Part shown: positions 1 to 12,800 of the stretch, piece after piece
How the letters are laid out: each line of letters starts with the position of its first letter
How positions within the stretch are numbered: the first letter of the stretch is position 1
Assembly (NCBI GenBank): GCA_002803225.1
Contig: NXFV01001374.1
Location: forward strand, 1 to 64,000
Source of the DNA: Gamarada debralockiae
Lineage: Eukaryota; Ascomycota; Leotiomycetes; Helotiales; Hyphodiscaceae
DNA: 64,000 bases
Reading direction: 5' to 3'
The notes under the pieces: generated by a model
The model's database searches: none
What the model was told of the DNA's origin: nothing
The model's input: only the letters and a program-made list of their open reading frames with translations
Translations under genes and position numbers: made by a program

Positions 1-1036
1 ACTAAGGGAAGGAAGCAATTGACGTTGAGTGGTTATAGTCGGTGTGTAGCGTAAGGAGGAAGAATTAAGATTAAAATCCTATAGTTATTTGCCTATTCAA
101 TAAAACGAAAATTGATATGGCTTAAGTGACTATTAATAATCAAGAGACGCTTAGTTGTTACTCTCCTAGGCCGAGTTCTTGGTTCAAAACACTCTTGTAA
201 CTATTTTAGGCCGTACGTATTATTAGTCCAACTATTTTCTGTAGCCGCAAAGAATAGATTATCTTTATCTCTTAGCTCTTGAACCTAAGTATCCTAAAGA
301 TCCCTAGACGTCCCTTTGTATAGTAAAGTTGGTGGGATCGCGATACTTAGGGCTGAAACGCATGTAATAAGAGTAATAAACTCGCGGCTTCCGTCTTGGG
401 CGGACTATCGTACTCTACCTTGCTCGTACGCCTCTCGAGATATAATCCTTCGTATTTTGCTAGCTACTCCAATTAAGAATCCCTTCTTATTAACGTTGTA
501 TATATTATTTGCAATGATATTATGATCTTCGATGGCTTCGAGGAGCTATAGTAAAAGAGCGGTCAGCGATGTTCAAGGCAATATAACTATTAAAGCAATG
601 TATAAATTGACTCAACTAGCTTATAAAATAGCTTATAAGCAAGAGGATATTCGCTCTTGACGCGCTTATTATTAATACTCTTTAAGTATAGACTTTTTAA
701 CTCGTGCTTGTGTCGATGCACAAAAGACGTAGTCTAGTTCTTCCTAACTATGGATCCCTTGATCTCTTCTGCGAGGTTTTCGACAATTGTAGTAGTCGGA
801 GGTATATTTCGGTTAGTAAGCCTATTAATAAGCTGTACAAGAGCTCTCTCCTGAGAGTTGGTGAGGCACTGGCGGTGATTGGAGATACACTCCTCTATTG
901 AAGTCGATTTGCCCTTCCACCGATTTTCGAGCGTTTTGCGTTCGACATTATACTTTTCGGCAGTAGCTTTAACATTAGGGACCTCTTGGCTTTCTAAATC
1001 TGCAATCGCTTCAGGGATGCGATGAATGTTGCGCAT
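1..1036 (-). pseudogene. Fot1/pogo-type (Tc1/mariner superfamily) transposase relic, 5' end at 1036, running off the left edge
   Basis: Reading leftwards from 1036, an open N-terminal stretch of about 100 codons (1036-734) has the helix-turn-helix look of pogo/Fot1 transposases (a KYNVERKTLENRWKG-like segment). Further left, broken frames carry CENP-B-type HTH text (LKSLYLKEY, then NNKRVKSEYPLAY) and the start of the DDE catalytic part (FLIGVASKIRR, ISREAYEQG, FITLITCVSA, AIPPTLLYKG, ENSWTNNTYGLK). Several stops are explicable by C-to-T or G-to-A change, such as a TAG where Trp is expected in the GLKW position and a TAG where Gln is expected near RDLQD. The segment is AT-rich. These features suggest a copy killed by repeat-induced point mutation. 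The C-terminal half lies outside the window and I did not identify terminal repeats. Confidence 0.8.
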
Positions 1037-2223
1037 TTTATTCGATTTTTAAGAAGTGTGTGGTGGGGAAGAAAAGTGGAATTTTTGGTGGGGTGGAATT
1101 TTCATAGGGAATGCGAGTATCCGTTTTCAAGCCACTAGATTAAGTGAAGAGAGTAAAACTGAGACTAGAGTTGACTGTAGCACTGGATAATAATTAATAA
1201 CCCAACTTTACTCCACCTTTACACAAGGCTCTCACAGTTTGGTTCCATAAGATACGTACGTCCAGAACTCAAAACTAAGGGTAGCGACGGAAGGTAAGGG
1301 AGGCTTGAGTGTAGAAAGTATCAGACAGAAGGAAGAATCGCGTCCATTTTGTGCCGTGTTGGTTGGTATATAAGAGAATAGTGCTTTGACACGATGCTAG
1401 CCAGATATTGCTCCTCTTCAGAAAAAGCTGCGAAACCTTAATTAAGATATTACCTTATTGACACAGGGGAATTTCACGCATATTTTCAGGGGGTTAACTC
1501 GCTAAATTTACAGGGGCCAATAGACTGAACTTCCAAAACCACAAAATATACTACTTTCATATAGGACATGGTCCTATTCCGAGTTCCAAAATCCGTGAAA
1601 TGTTATATTACATGCCGATTAACATGGCAATTTCTAAAGGAAGTACTACAAGGAAGCTAGACTACCTAGTGGCACAAATTCACCTGACGAAGCCAGGATG
1701 TTCGTGACAAGAAAAAAGAGACACGTTGTTTCCTAAAACTTAAGAACCATCCAGGGCGGGATCAGACTTTGATGTTTTACCAGTGATATGGAATCAAAGC
1801 CTTCAAAGGGTCTGTTCTGTGGATTAACCTTGTTCACGTGATTACGTGACTGAAATTCGCTAGCACGGTTGCCCAACTACGATCCAATTTGTTAACCTTT
1901 ATTTAACGTCACAGAAATTATTCTTTCATTCCTGAACGTTCCATTTCGCGATTCACAGTCTCTCAAACGTTTCATCTCCTGTTTCCTTAGGAGTTGACCC
2001 TTTTATACTTCAACGTTCTCTCACAACGCTCCGTTGCGTCTTCTTTCACTGTCTGTCTGAAGCTGAACGAGCAATAAGCTCAGAGAGGAGGGCAATGCTC
2101 TCTATAAAGTCAGAGCAGCTCCTTAAGGGTATGAAATCTTCTTGGGTAAGACCATCGAAACAATGAAGAAATACCAGGAGGCCGCCAAACTTTGCACCTG
2201 ACGATGCCTCCCCATTTGGAAAT
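1037..2223. other. AT-rich intergenic DNA, no gene recognised
   Basis: No convincing coding frame on either strand. It probably includes the 5' end of the transposon whose relic lies to the left, but I could not fix a terminal inverted repeat. Confidence 0.4.
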
Positions 2224-3907
2224 ATGTCTACCGCATATTATGAGATCGGAAAATGCACGCAATGCATTACAGAACTTAGAAGGCAATTGAAATACTGCAC
2301 ACCGCAGAAACGGATGAGAACTCTGGACAAGTTGAAAAATTCCAGCAATGTGTCGCCAAGGCAAAAATCCATCCTCATCAATAACCACCAGACGAGCAAC
2401 TCCAGAGGATTTAGATTCATAATGGCTTGCCTAGATACCACTCTTTGATGTAAGTCGAGAGCTCACCCGAAAGGAAGCTTTCATACTTATGTCTCAGACG
2501 CGAATCCCTAGAACCGTCTACCGTGGAGGACGATGAGGCTTCTACTCTCTTCGATTCCACTGTAGAGAAGTGCACCCCAAAGGAAGTTACAATTTCGTTT
2601 TCCTGGGTGGAATTTGTGACGCCCGCCATTTGTATCGCACAATCATTGATGCCGCCGAGCACGAGAGAACATCGCCATCGAGGAAATCTGCCGTTGCCAG
2701 GGATCTCGTCATTCTGATGTTGCTGGAGGATCTCTCACGGCTGGACAACAATCCTGAAGAGGCTATGGAAATTCTAACCACCGTATACTTCATTTACATC
2801 GCTTCTATGATGTCTAGGTTTGCCTTCGATCTTCTCCAACGAACGATTGCCAAGGCTCTCACGAATTTGGAAGCTAGAGATCAACCTTCGCAGTTGTTGT
2901 ACCTGCACCAACAGGACATTCCACAATATATCCAGGCTCTTCGTCTCTAGAAAGGGGAGGCTTTGGAGTCTTCGCCAACGCGAAAGTCATTCGTAAGATC
3001 ATAGCCCAACTAGGGGAAGCAGCAATGCCCGGCATGGTCCTGATCCACCTGGTAAATGCAAAGCAGAAAGGACCTCTACTTCAATACAACTGTGCTCAGG
3101 CCACCCAAAGCCATGCTCTAAAAGCATGCCCCCAGACACTCGATTTGCTGCTAAAATACTACGCTTATTCAGGACCGAACGCCAACAGGTTGAAAGACTA
3201 TCTCGAGAAAAACTGCGTTTTAGTATCACGCTACTAGACATAGATTTCTACCGGTCTTTGCAACAGAAGGAGAAGCTAGATCTTGGACATGATCCTTTTC
3301 AAACGCTTGACCATATCTGCGACAAGGCGCTCATTCAAAGAACCCAATGCGGCTTTACGACTGCTTTGGCCCGTTCTTTACCGATGTAGCCAAGGCCATC
3401 AAGATAATGGAAGGGAGACTTGAGGTGGAAGCCATTCTTGGAAACTACATTGGTGTCGCTGAGGTTTTACGACTCGGGCTCTATCTGGAGTCCCACGACA
3501 TCACCAAACCGGAGGAGGAAGCAATGAAAGTTCGTCGAAGCGTTTCCCTGCTTCCTATGACAGGATACACCTGAGCAGTGTGCCGTAAGTTTTGTCTGCT
3601 TCCCAACCGCAGCAACTGGCACTGATAGGTGCAGAGACTATATGGGCGAGCATCTTTCCACGTTCCTTTATGCTGTACCAATCCTCAAGCCACTATCCTC
3701 CAGTAAATCCTTTTCGACATGCCTGCGCAACTCTGGGACTGGGACCACATCGAGGTATTCATATCCGAACATAAACTCATCACAAACGACAAGATACTGA
3801 AACAAGTTACTGTTGTAGAAATTTTTTCCGAAGAAACCCAGGGGGCCAATGGCGGATTATCATGTAGACTTGCGGGTCCATTATTTCATAGCTTCAGTGA
3901 CCTATAA
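2224..3907 (+). pseudogene. decayed DUF4470-like gene
   Basis: Successive plus-strand fragments in shifting frames together resemble fungal DUF4470 proteins. Around 2585-2950 a good fragment reads FVFLGGICDARHLYRTIID, then ARDLVILMLLEDLS, TVYFIYIASMMSRFAFD and LLYLHQQDIPQYIQAL. This matches the family's sequence order: a glycine loop followed by the ARD(L/I) helix. Upstream text at 2224-2400 (GKCTQCITELRRQLKY, then a TDENSGQVEKFQQCVAKAK reading in another frame) looks like the TPR-like N-terminal part. Downstream pieces continue to about 3900. Frames change at least four times without clear splice sites, so I call it a pseudogene. A multi-exon gene with poorly visible introns is possible. Family assignment is from memory of conserved text, not from a search. 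Confidence 0.45.
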
Positions 3908-5540
3908 CCCAAGAAGCCATTCCAAAGGTGGTTCTACGCTTTGTTCTTTTTACTTCTTTAGACTAGCTATGCCATTCAACCAAGATGTGCAGCGCTTCCA
4001 TACAATCGTCAGCTAGCCGCTCAATCCGAATGATAGCCCATTTTCGAGTCCTCGAGTATCCATCTCATTGGCTCTCAGAATGTCTCAACAATATCCTTGA
4101 AAACAAGGTCATCACCAGCGGCCGCCACCGTGCAGAATCGCCATGAGAGTTTCTGGATGTCAAAAAGGAACATCCTGAGAAGAAACTTTGCACAGTTCCT
4201 TTCTCTTTTGAAATGGCGACATTAGCCCGGATCTTCCAACCACTTCTCCCCTCCTTATTGACCTCGTCACCGTACCATCGGAAGATGACATCTACAGCTA
4301 CAGCTTCAGTATGCCCAAAAATAGAGGTTTTGACGGATCAACATCGACCCATTTGGTGATTTTTCTATGGGATCTCAATCTACTTGCGCTTCTTGGGGTC
4401 ATTTGGAGGGAAGCGTTCCAAGAAGATTTGCGCCCGCTCATGGACCCAAGCTAGGGAAAGGCGATTCAAATTTTCAAGGAACCACATCTGAGCAATCCAG
4501 GGAGAACAGTGTTGCTGTGTAGAGTACCTTTTCATGGGATTTCACGGAGACAGCAGCGAATGTGTGGATGCCGAAGTCTCTCGTGGACATGGTGGTCGGA
4601 AAGGAGTGGGTCTTGTGGTCTTTATCGGAGGGATACTTGGGCTCCGGTGTACTTTATGCCGACCATTATCAAGTCTGCCGCGAAAAGAGGTGAGAAATGG
4701 GAAAGTGGCTGCCTCAGATAGAGGGTTGACCCTTCGGTGAGTGAGATGTGGAGGATAATAAGGAAAGTAAGAGCGCACTTGGATCCGACACACTTTCCAT
4801 CTTCTCGGCAACAACGATCGACTTGACATTCTAAAGGAGCCACAATTTTGGGGGGCTGCCCACCGTTGTGTTCCAGATTGAGAACAAATGAATACACCGC
4901 AAGCTAGGAGGTAATTGTTTGTAATCATTGCGATTTCATACAACTGCGTCGGGACTAAGGCCGAAAGTGTCGCCGTAAGAGGTCCTGGAATACACTCTGA
5001 GTGTTTCTTTGTCTCCGGAGAATACCCCACACTACATACAATTTGGGGTGGGGCTCGAGGGGTTCTGGAAAATAAGCTTCAGGGCCGTCAGACGAAGCCA
5101 AGCCCAATCCCTACCCCCATCAATTTGATTGGAGAATTGATCGCTATTTATGCATTTCGGGACGCCCTCGGTCCTGCCCTGGAATTCGTTCCTGGAGCTG
5201 CATATAAGCTTACCTCCCTCTCCCAATCTTCCCCTCCTTTTCATGTCAATTGATAATTGTAACCCACGATTGAGCGAACACGCAGGTGAGTGCTTCTCCG
5301 GATGGCTCTTTCCGTGTGTACAGTTCTTTTCCTCTCACGCCTCTTTCGGGTACAATGCAGGTCACTACGAGCAGGTCATGTCACAATCTTAATTGACTTT
5401 TCTCGGTACCACCGGAAATTTCTAAACATCGCATTCCTAATGCTACGTGACATTCACGGAATAGCTTCCTGAACAATTTCTATATTTTGCGACCGCCCGC
5501 TGTCAAGTTTCTTTAATTATCTTCTCAATACTAGTCAATC
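3908..5540. other. intergenic, no gene supported
   Basis: Only short overlapping frames with no recognisable protein. The 3' part (about 5250-5560) is the presumptive promoter and 5' leader of the downstream GH55 gene. Confidence 0.4.
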
Positions 5541-5562
5541 CTTGGGAGACAGGCGCTTTAAT

Positions 5563-8144
5563 ATGCATCAATTATTTCCTTCTGTTCTCTCAATATTGTT
5601 GGGTCTTGCCTGTGGTCAGAGCGTTGACCCATCAGCATCAATTCCAGCAGAGCAAAGTACTGCTCTCTACCCAGCCTACTCATACGTCCCTTCAGTCGAC
5701 GCCGGTTACAAACCTCATCCACATGGACTACAACTCTCTCGTCCGAACATAAGCGTTAATCCACTGTCCCCGATTCCGCTCCCAATACCCACGATCTCAC
5801 CACCCGGACTACCCCCCTTTGGCTCCCCACCAAATCCCCCATCATATTGGTACGAGGAGATCACGCACAACGGAATCTCCCCATTCATCGCAAATGGAAC
5901 TTCATGGAAAGTCTACCGCAACGTCAAGGACTATGGGGCGAAAGGAGATGGCTTGAACGATGATGCACCCGCTGTTCAAGCGGCGATCAATGATGGCGGC
6001 AGAGGTTCAGGTGGAAATGGTTTCGGTACCACCGGAGCGCCTGCAGTGATCTATTTCCCAGAGGGAACGTATCTCATGGGTGAGCCCGTTCAATCATTCG
6101 TGGATACCTTCTTCATTGGAAACCCAATCAATCGCCCAACTCTCAAAACATCCTCCGCTTTTGGAGGCACAACACTTTTGTATATGAAAGACCCCGGATT
6201 GGATTCAACGGTCAACTTTTACATTGGGGTCAAGAACTTGGTTTTGGATTCTACTGCTTTCTCGCCTACCACAGCATTCACGCTGATGGATTGGTCCGTC
6301 TCGCAAGCTACCCAGTTGACCAATGTTCTGTTCAAGATGCCGCCCTCTTCGCAACACACTGGTGTTTCTACTCCAGAAGGCGGTTCTGGCACTTACATGG
6401 GAAATCTGGACTTTGAAGGTGGAGCAATCGGAATCAACATGAACAACCAACAGTACAACATCAAAAGCTGTACTTTCACCGGGACTACGACAGGCATCTA
6501 CATCGCACACGGCTTCGACTTGGTGTTCCAAGGAATGAAATTCACTAACTGCGAGGTCGGAATCAACGCCACCAACGGTGGGGTGGGAAATGTGGGCAGC
6601 CTCGCATTGATTGACTCGGTCGCCCAATCTGTACAGACGGTCATAGCGACTAAGGCTCAGAATGTTACAACGGGAGGTACGACTGGTGACGATTCTATCG
6701 TCATCGACAATCTCCAGACAAGCAATGTTGGTAACACAGTCGTCGCTGGTGGACTTCCCATTTTGAAAGGAAGCGTTCCGAAGACTTGGGTCTATGGCAA
6801 TGCATATCTTCGCGGAGGTCCCGTGATCGGTATCCACGATTCTGGGACCACATATCAGACTTCAAGATCTCCAGCTCTGCTCTCGGGTGGAGAGTATTTC
6901 ACCATGGCCCCACCGACATACCAACAATACAGCGCGGACCAGGTGGTCAACATCAAGACGGTGAAGGGCTTCCCAGTCCACGGTGATGGTCAAACGGTAA
7001 GTTGTTCATTTCGTAGAACGATTATCGAACTAACGCTAGTTTCCAGGATGATACGCACAATATCAACCTCATTCTCACTCGCAATGCTGGATGTGCAATC
7101 ACTTTCTTCCCTGCAGGCACATATCTGGTATCAGACACCATTTACATTCCTCCCGGATCCCGCATAGTCGGTGAAGCACTCTCGGCTATCAGCGCCATTG
7201 GCTCCAAATTTTCCAACGCCAACTCCCCTACACCTATGGTGCAACTCGGTCTTCCAGGACAAGTCGGCGTAGCCCAGATTTCCGATATGCTCTTCACAGT
7301 AGCCGACGTCCTGCCAGGCTGTATCCTCCTCGAAGTCAACATGGCGGGGCTCTCTCAAGGCGATGTGGGGGTTTGGAACAGCCACTTCCGGGTAGGCGGC
7401 GCTGCGGGGTCTGCCGTGGAGACAAAATGTCAAGATGCACCACCATGCAAAGCAGCATTTTTACTACTTCATTTGACGCCCACAGCTTCGGTGTATATTG
7501 AGGATATGTGGGGTTGGACTGCCGATCATGATTTGGATGGTAATTACAACCAGTTAATTTCGACTGGTCGAGGAGCGTTGATTGAATCTACGAGAGGCTC
7601 GTGGTTGGTTGGAACCGCGTTTGAGCACAATACGCTATATCAGTACAACTTGGTTGCAGCGACCAACGTGTTTATTGGCATGCAGCAATCCGAGACTCCA
7701 TACTGGCAGGGAACAGGTGGTCCAGCTCAAGCGCCTGCGCCGTGGACTCCCAACCTGTCCTTCGGCGACCCAACATTCTCCAACTGCGAGACAGACGATC
7801 CAAATTGTCGTATGGCATGGTACCAACGTATTATTTCTGGCTCTAATCTTTACGTTTATGGATCTGGATTCTGGACGTTCTTCAACGACGTTGGGGATTG
7901 CTTGGGTGTGAATGGAACGTGTCAGGACAATGCGGCCGAGATTGTTGGGAATCCGAACCAGCTTTACTGGTGGAATTTAAATACTAGGGGGTGCGAGAAT
8001 TTGTTGATTGATGATGGCGTTGTGCTTGAGACGCAGAATAACAATCCGGGAAGTTGGGGTGCCGTGGTTGCTGCGACGTTGACGCATTCGGGGATTGTGG
8101 CTCGGAGGTTGGCGAGAAGGGTCATGAGGGAGAGACTGGGATGA
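5563..8144 (+). CDS. secreted glycoside hydrolase family 55 exo-beta-1,3-glucanase
   Basis: Two exons (5563-6996, 7047-8144) give 843 residues. The 50-nt intron has GTAAGT, an AACTAAC branch site and CAG. The ATG at 5563 is chosen because it begins a clean signal peptide (MHQLFPSVLSILLGLACGQS); the open frame extends 7 codons further up without an ATG. After a Pro-rich spacer comes the first pectate-lyase-3-type beta-helix, starting at the DYGAKGDGLNDD motif. The second helix starts at VKGFPVHGDGQT-DDTHNINLIL, and the intron falls inside this second motif. Two tandem beta-helices and this length are typical of GH55, whose members release glucose from laminarin-type beta-1,3-glucan. Text such as WGWTADHDLD and WYQRIISGSNLYVYGSGFW fits the family. 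Likely role: extracellular glucan turnover or mycoparasitism; the exact specificity is inferred. Confidence 0.93.
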
Positions 8145-8394
8145 TGTTTCAAAGCGAGATTCATTGATACTGTATATTTTTGAAGATGATTAATCAGAAC
8201 GAAAAGTTTCCGCAGAAGCTTCTAAACTATCTAGGCCCAGATCTCCAGGGTCCATAACCCTTTCTACCTACCTTCCCTCCCATTTCAGCCCCTTTCCTTG
8301 TTGAGGCGAATCAATCAAATAGCAGCCCCAATCGTCTCCCTCTGAATTATGTTCTCCTTTCCCTCTTTTGTTACTTCTACGACATCTTCCACTC

Positions 8395-9520
8395 TCACGA
8401 CATTCCCGGAAAGTCCCCATCAAACCCCGAGAAGTCGTTGGTCTCTATATCGTATGGCCGGAATTTCGGCGGCTCCGCTGGAAAGTCAGGATCATAAACC
8501 AGAGTCGGTTTCCCCGACGCGGTACTCGGCCTCGTTTCGTCTTCTGTCCGGACCTCCCTCTCTGTTACATTTATTGAGCCCAAGTCCTTCGCACTCCCAA
8601 AGGACCAGAACGATCTCTTCCTTTCCTGCCGCGGAGTGTGAACTCCAACACTGAAGGCGGATGGCTCCGACATTCGAGCCGATGGAATAGATGAGGATGA
8701 CGAGGTACGATTCTGGGCACCCGGAAATCAGGTTATATAGGCCGTTTTATCTCCATGTCCGTCTGCTGTTCCCGCTGAAGACGTTTGCGCTTTTTGTGTC
8801 GACCGAGAAGGAAGTACGCTAGGATAGAGAGAAGCGAGGAACCAATGATCGAGCCCACGATAGCGATAGCGGCTTGAGTTGCTGTGATAGCATGGATCTG
8901 CGATGCTTTTATGGAGGCCGCTGCATCTGCCTACTATCTAGTCAGCTTCAATTCAAACATAAATGACAGCGCAAGTAATTTTATATCGACAGAAGAGACC
9001 GTCGCCTTAGCCTGACTGATGGCGAGAGTAGCCTTTGTTAAGAGCATCTAATTAGCTCAGTATCACAGAGAAGGATAGGGGTCCAAACCTTTGGCGTCCT
9101 CAATGCTGCTACTCGCGCTCGATATCGCGGCACTAGCACTGGCTTGCGCAATTGCAACTGCGAAGCTTGCACTCTGAAGAACCGACGAGATTGAGCTCGA
9201 CGCATTCACAAATGGCACTTGAAGCACTCGACGACACAATCATCACCAACGAACTCGCAGAAGTATTGGCTGAAGAGACAGCAGAATTTACTGACTCTAC
9301 AACTCTGGATGAAGCTGCAGAGGCGGCGATTTCGTTGCCATCCGCGATGCTGACAGAACTGCTGGCGGATGACAAGGCTTGTGACCCAGAGGTTTGGATA
9401 GCGAGTAAGGCGGCTTTTGCCTGGTCTGCTGAAGACTGTGCTGAGGTTTGTGCGACCGTTGCTTGACTGATTGACGCTGCTGCTTGTTGGGAGACAGAGG
9501 CGACTTGTTGGAAGTTCTAG
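8395..9520 (-). CDS. Ser/Ala-rich single-pass membrane protein (several exons, possible frame break)
   Basis: The minus strand carries low-complexity Ser/Ala/Gln-rich coding text from about 9520 down (QQAAASISQATVAQTSAQSS, SSASSSVSIADGNEIAASAA). It ends in one membrane segment at about 8920-8830 (AIAIVGSIIGSSLLSILAYFLL) followed by a basic stop-transfer run RHKKRKR and a cytoplasmic tail. Short exons separated by plausible introns (9085-9045 and 9005-8950 area) join the repeats to the membrane segment. The layout resembles fungal wall-stress-sensor-like proteins: Ser-rich outside, one helix, short tail. I saw no WSC or Cys-rich domain, so I do not name it. Two problems remain. A frame change near 9215 lacks an obvious intron. 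The tail frame (8673-8395) is separated from the helix exon by a stop at about 8740. The N-terminus and signal peptide are not resolved. Confidence 0.5.
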
Positions 9521-9809
9521 ACGGAGAACTGAATTAGAATTGGTGGATTTGAGAGTTGTAGTCGGTCGGAACTTGAGGTAGGGTTTCCCGATTGAGGAGG
9601 AGTGGAGGAGTGGTGATAAGTCCGCAGGGAGGATGAGTTGAGGTAGTTATTGTCGCTGTTTCTATGAGATGTGAGGGTTCAAGGTCGTTGGCTTGTGGCA
9701 AGTCGGAAGAGCTAGGTTCGGCACTTCTATAAGATATCTTTGTTCTTCCAGTGCTTTCCGAAAAGCTCGAGCTGGCTCAAGAAATATCTCCATGACTAGC
9801 AGAGCGTGA

Positions 9810-12800
9810 AAGTGTTCATCCAAGTCTTTGGGTGTTGGTGGAGAGAGTATATCAAATGCCGGCTCGACAAGACAAATTCCTCCTCAGGACGAAATATCTT
9901 CAATGCCTCAGATCGATGCATTAGGCATTATTGGAATAGAGTCATCCTTCTCCGGACGTTCGATGCTACATCACAGTGAGCTGCAACTCCCGAACATCAG
10001 AGTTCCATACTAACCAAGAGGGAATAAAATGTCAAGCAAATTAATTATTAAAATAATCCATATACAAACCGACCGGCGGTGATGAGAAAGATCCGGAAGA
10101 AAGGAAACAAGCAAGATCCACTTGAGATCCTCATTGCAGATCCTCGGGGTTATGAGTTGCCAAGCATGGTGCCACTCTGCAAGAAAGGTTGGGCCATGGT
10201 GACGCTATTCACCCCTCCTATCTTTAAGGCATTGATTCTGACAGTTCCTCCGCACGCTCTCCGAAGCTTGCGATGGACATATGTGTAACATTTTTGTCTC
10301 TGATTCTGCCTTCATCCATTATCAATCGGTACGGTCGGGCGCTTTATTCGCGACAGATACCCGAATGTGGTAAAACGTTTCGTGGTTTCGAAACATCGTC
10401 TGATATTGACAAACGATTTCATCGTTCCACAAGGTGGAAAAAGGCCAAACCTCCCGCTTTAAGATTCGATTGGAGCCCATGCTTTTATTTGAATTGATCA
10501 ACCTCCTGATAGGGCTGTGGGTGAGCGCAGCTTGTCGCAGGCTTCAACGTCAGCTTCATTCGCCTGATGAGGAAATATATGCATCAGTATTCCCAACTTT
10601 TTGCAGGTGTCGACGAAAGAAAGAACAAAAGAAAACAATCGTTCAAACTGTGTCACTCATTGGAAGCGACACTAAGGAAGGTACGTGCGAATGCATTTCG
10701 AACATAAATGAAGCCTTTCTCGGCCAACTGAGGAGAGATCCTTTCCCGCGCGTCTTTAGGCGCACTCCTGGTCCCCAAAAGACATTGAAAGTGAAGATCG
10801 CGATCTGTGCTACAAGATCCTTAGTAACGGAGAGACTTCACGCCGTCCGTTGTTCTTCCTTGGATGCAAGTCGTGGCAGCCCGCCGTTTCCAGTTCTCTC
10901 CTCCTGACGCCTCTTCTGCACATTTCACCTTTGAGTTCTTGCATCTTACCATTTGATCAGGCTGAGAGAGAACTCAACTTGAAACTCGAAGAACAGGGCA
11001 ATGGACTCAGCCGCGGATTTCCTGCCAAACCGAAGAACATTATGTAAAAGCTGGAAGAGCAGTGTCGATACTGGTTCGGGCCGAACTCAAGCTGCTCGCA
11101 TTGATGCAGGTGTGCGCCCCCAAATAGAGAGGATTGACTCAAAGTCGTCCTATTACCGCGAATCTCGACACATTCTCCCACACCAATTCATATTTCCGTG
11201 ACAGATCAGACATTCTCCTTTCCAAGCCGAAGTCCTAACTCATATTTCGAGCTACGTGGGTTTGTCCTAGTCAAAATATAGCGGTCGGCATCCTGGACGA
11301 TATCTTTAGATCCTGGCTTCAAGAGGGCGCATGCAGCAAAGTGGCGGTCAACACGGGCCGTATTCTTAGACGTTGAGACCTCTGAATAGAGTACATATTT
11401 ACCGAATAGCGGGAGAGCTTGGAGACTCTGACAGCCACAGCTTGTAGCAAAACGCCGCAAAATTACTAGGACGAGAGAGGCATTTAAATATCGGCATCTT
11501 ACAGTGCTCGGGAGACGTGCATTTACTTCCCCTTCATGGCGGTTAAATGGAAAATGCCGAGCATTCTCGGCCTTCACTTTCAGATCCCGATGATTCCGTG
11601 AAGCATTTCGCAAGAGGCGGTCGTGGAAAGGGGTAATTGATATTCATCTTGAGTATAGGAGCCCGACGTGCAATGATGTCTCATGCCCGTAGTTCATGAA
11701 GGGGAGATCCCGAAAAGACATGAGCAATCGATAGCAAACCGCCCTCGACAAGATCATGTCATGGCTTCAGAGAGAAGATCTAGAAGGCTGCGTTGCAGCC
11801 TCGTGTGTTGAGGATCCTACCGACTGAGATCAGTCGGGTCAGCTTCCGGCCTTCTCCCGCATCCTTCGGAATTTGTGGAGCTTCACGCAACATCACATGC
11901 CCTTTCTGTGATCGAAAACTACGACGTGCAGATTTGTCTCACGGCAGATTAACGGACAGTTTTGAAGTGCCATCGACGGCTGTTATCTTACGTTCTCGTA
12001 CTGCACAACTATAGGCAGGGGAAATGAGACAAGGGTATCGGAAAAAGACCTGCGGTGAGCAGCCACAACCTAAAACCCAACAACAACAGGTGCCCTCGGC
12101 ACACGAGTCACGTCAGTTGCGGTTGTTGAGAGTTCGAAGTCGTTGATGTAAGGCTGTGGTGCGATTGGGTCATGATGCTACCCTGCATCCAAGCCATCCA
12201 TAGAGGCAAGTCGTACCTCCGTACTTGCAGGAAGGATGACTTTATCTCCGTCTATGATAGGAGAGAAAGTAAAAGCGAAACTCCCGGCCTCGGACGAGGC
12301 TTGCTTACTGCGTCGAAGGCTAGGGATAATTGTATAGAATATGCAAAATTTGCATGCGCTTGAAGATTCTGATGCTGGCAGGAGGCCATGGATGAAGGGA
12401 ATGCTGGTACGTAAAAGGACTTCATTTTTCTGGACTTGCGTATACTCGAAGTATACCCGAGGGCTTTTTGTGATCGGATAGTTGGTATGGATGTTCGACT
12501 TAAGAGGCCCAAACGGGTAATCACTAGCTGTTCTGTCTAGATGTGTGACTCCAACCGTATTCGTTCATGTAGGCTGGAACTACAGCAAAGGAATTGAATT
12601 ATCTGGAGAGGTCGCAGATGTGGCTCTTTCCAGTGGGTGTGGTCTCCAAGTATCTGATTCTGTGTTTGGATGTTCGACCCCATATTACGGGATGAGGAAA
12701 GGACCACTGTCGAGGGCACAATCCTTCCATGCGGTATTCGATGCTGCCTCCCGTACCACAGGCTTCAAGGTTGTATTGTATCGAAACTAAGAGGAGTTTT

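Noticed and set aside
6205..6837. 210-codon frame antisense to the GH55 gene
   Set aside because: Shadow frame of a strongly supported gene.
10434..10907. 157-codon plus-strand frame
   Set aside because: No domain, Arg/Ser/Cys-rich random-like composition.
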